From: Wenzhouxiangella sp. XN24
GTDB lineage: Bacteria > Pseudomonadota > Gammaproteobacteria > Steroidobacterales > XN24
Assembly: GCF_011064545.1 (NCBI RefSeq)
Contig: NZ_JAAMFG010000036.1
Location: forward strand, 372,001-436,000
Length of the DNA stretch: 64,000 nucleotides
Reading direction: 5' to 3'
Position 1 is the stretch's first letter; every line of letters begins with the position of its first letter. The notes beneath the pieces were generated by a model. It saw only the letters and a list, made by a program, of their open reading frames with translations. It searched no databases and was not told the DNA's origin. The position numbers and the translations under genes were made by a program. Positions 63,624 to 64,000 of this stretch are shown here, piece after piece.

Positions 63624-63639
63624 TGACGGACGGCGCGCG

Positions 63640-64000
63640 TTGAACATTCTCGTCGTCACGCGGATCCTCGGGCTGTTGCTCGCCCTGTTCAGCCTGACGA
63701 TGCTGCCGCCGGTGGCCGTCTCCTGGTTCTACAACGACGGCGCCTGGCTGGCATTCGCCCAAGCCTTCGCCATCATCCTGGCAACGGGACTCGCCATCTT
63801 CCTTCCGCTGCGCCGCCATCGTGCGGAACTGCGCATTCGCGACGGCTTCCTGGTGGTGGCGGGCTTCTGGGTGCTGCTCGGCCTCGCCGGCGCCATTCCC
63901 CTGCTGCTCGTCGAAATCCCGATCATGAGCTTCACGGAGGCCGTGTTCGAATCCGTCTCCGGTTTCACGACCACCGGTGCCACGGTGCTCGTGGGCCTCG
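63640..64000 (+). CDS. trkH: TrkH potassium transporter (partial, cut by window end)
   Basis: The first 120 residues of a membrane potassium-uptake channel. Three hydrophobic segments are seen. FESVSGFTTTGATVL is the first selectivity-filter loop of the TrkH family. The start is TTG at 63640, 16 nt after trkA, in an operon-like spacing. The rest lies outside the window. Confidence 0.93.
   Translation, partial: MNILVVTRILGLLLALFSLTMLPPVAVSWFYNDGAWLAFAQAFAIILATGLAIFLPLRRHRAELRIRDGFLVVAGFWVLLGLAGAIPLLLVEIPIMSFTEAVFESVSGFTTTGATVLVGL

Noticed and set aside
62049-63659. 536-codon minus-strand frame opposite trkA
   Set aside because: Antisense shadow; trkA is intact on the plus strand.
1-64000. 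tRNA, rRNA, CRISPR arrays, insertion sequences, prophage genes, restriction or defence systems
   Set aside because: None could be recognised; no spaced direct repeats, transposase motifs or tRNA-like cloverleaf sequence were seen on reading, though a profile search for structured RNAs was not possible.

Overview
The window is about 64 kb of chromosome from a GC-rich proteobacterium, almost certainly a gammaproteobacterium. The evidence is gene order rather than any marker gene: a tesA/ybbA-ybbP-like divergent pair, pilMNOPQ divergent from the PBP1A gene, aroK-aroB, rph-rdgB-hemW, yicC-gmk-rpoZ-spoT-ridA-recG, ubiC-ubiA, comF divergent from bioBFHCD, and a coxB-coxA-ctaG-coxC / SURF1 / ctaA / ctaB block. 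The order or genus cannot be fixed from this sequence. It is mostly ordinary core genome with very tight gene packing (many ATGA, GTGA and TGATG overlaps) and frequent GTG and TTG starts. I see no tRNA, rRNA, CRISPR array, insertion sequence, prophage or plasmid gene.

Layout. 1-2.2 kb: a peroxide-defence locus, ahpC-ahpD divergent from oxyR, with an OxyR-type operator between them. 2.2-7.7 kb: an ABC exporter of the YbbAP type, divergent from the thioesterase/lysophospholipase gene tesA and followed by fadD (fatty-acid activation). 7.7-15.3 kb is the most accessory-looking part: a PEP-CTERM envelope protein with a good sigma-54 promoter, a small probable lipoprotein, a large secreted subtilisin-like protease, a phasin plus patatin pair and a divergent FFLEELY-motif protein. 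15.4-20 kb: hemE, pyrF, a dGTPase-like gene, aroB and aroK on the minus strand. 20-27 kb: a large Ig-like-domain lipoprotein gene sitting between aroK and pilQ, then pilQPONM of the type IV pilus. 27.4-32.3 kb: PBP1A, an unknown gene, gltA and rpmE. 32.3-35.3 kb: a 0.4-kb non-coding stretch with a perfect inverted pair of DnaA boxes, then hemW-rdgB-rph.

35.3-42.6 kb: a PP2C phosphatase divergent from yicC-gmk-rpoZ-spoT-ridA-recG. 42.6-44.1 kb: ubiC and ubiA, the first two ubiquinone steps. 44.1-49.5 kb: comF, then the five-gene biotin operon bioBFHCD (no bioA here). 49.5-58.2 kb: the aa3/caa3-type cytochrome c oxidase with a cytochrome-c-fused subunit II, its copper and heme A assembly factors, and the heme O/A synthases. 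58.2-60 kb: an unknown anchored protein and a poorly coding stretch with a small two-helix membrane protein. 60-64 kb: uvrD, trkA and the start of trkH, cut by the window edge.

The functional picture is an aerobic, piliated, biotin- and ubiquinone-synthesising organism that secretes proteins to its envelope and probably stores polyhydroxyalkanoate. No wholly new multi-gene system stands out. The items most worth a second look are the sigma-54 PEP-CTERM unit, the OxyR site overlapping the oxyR start, the overlapping tesA/ybbA start codons, the phasin-patatin pair, the Ig-lipoprotein next to pilQ, and the DnaA-box pair upstream of rpmE.
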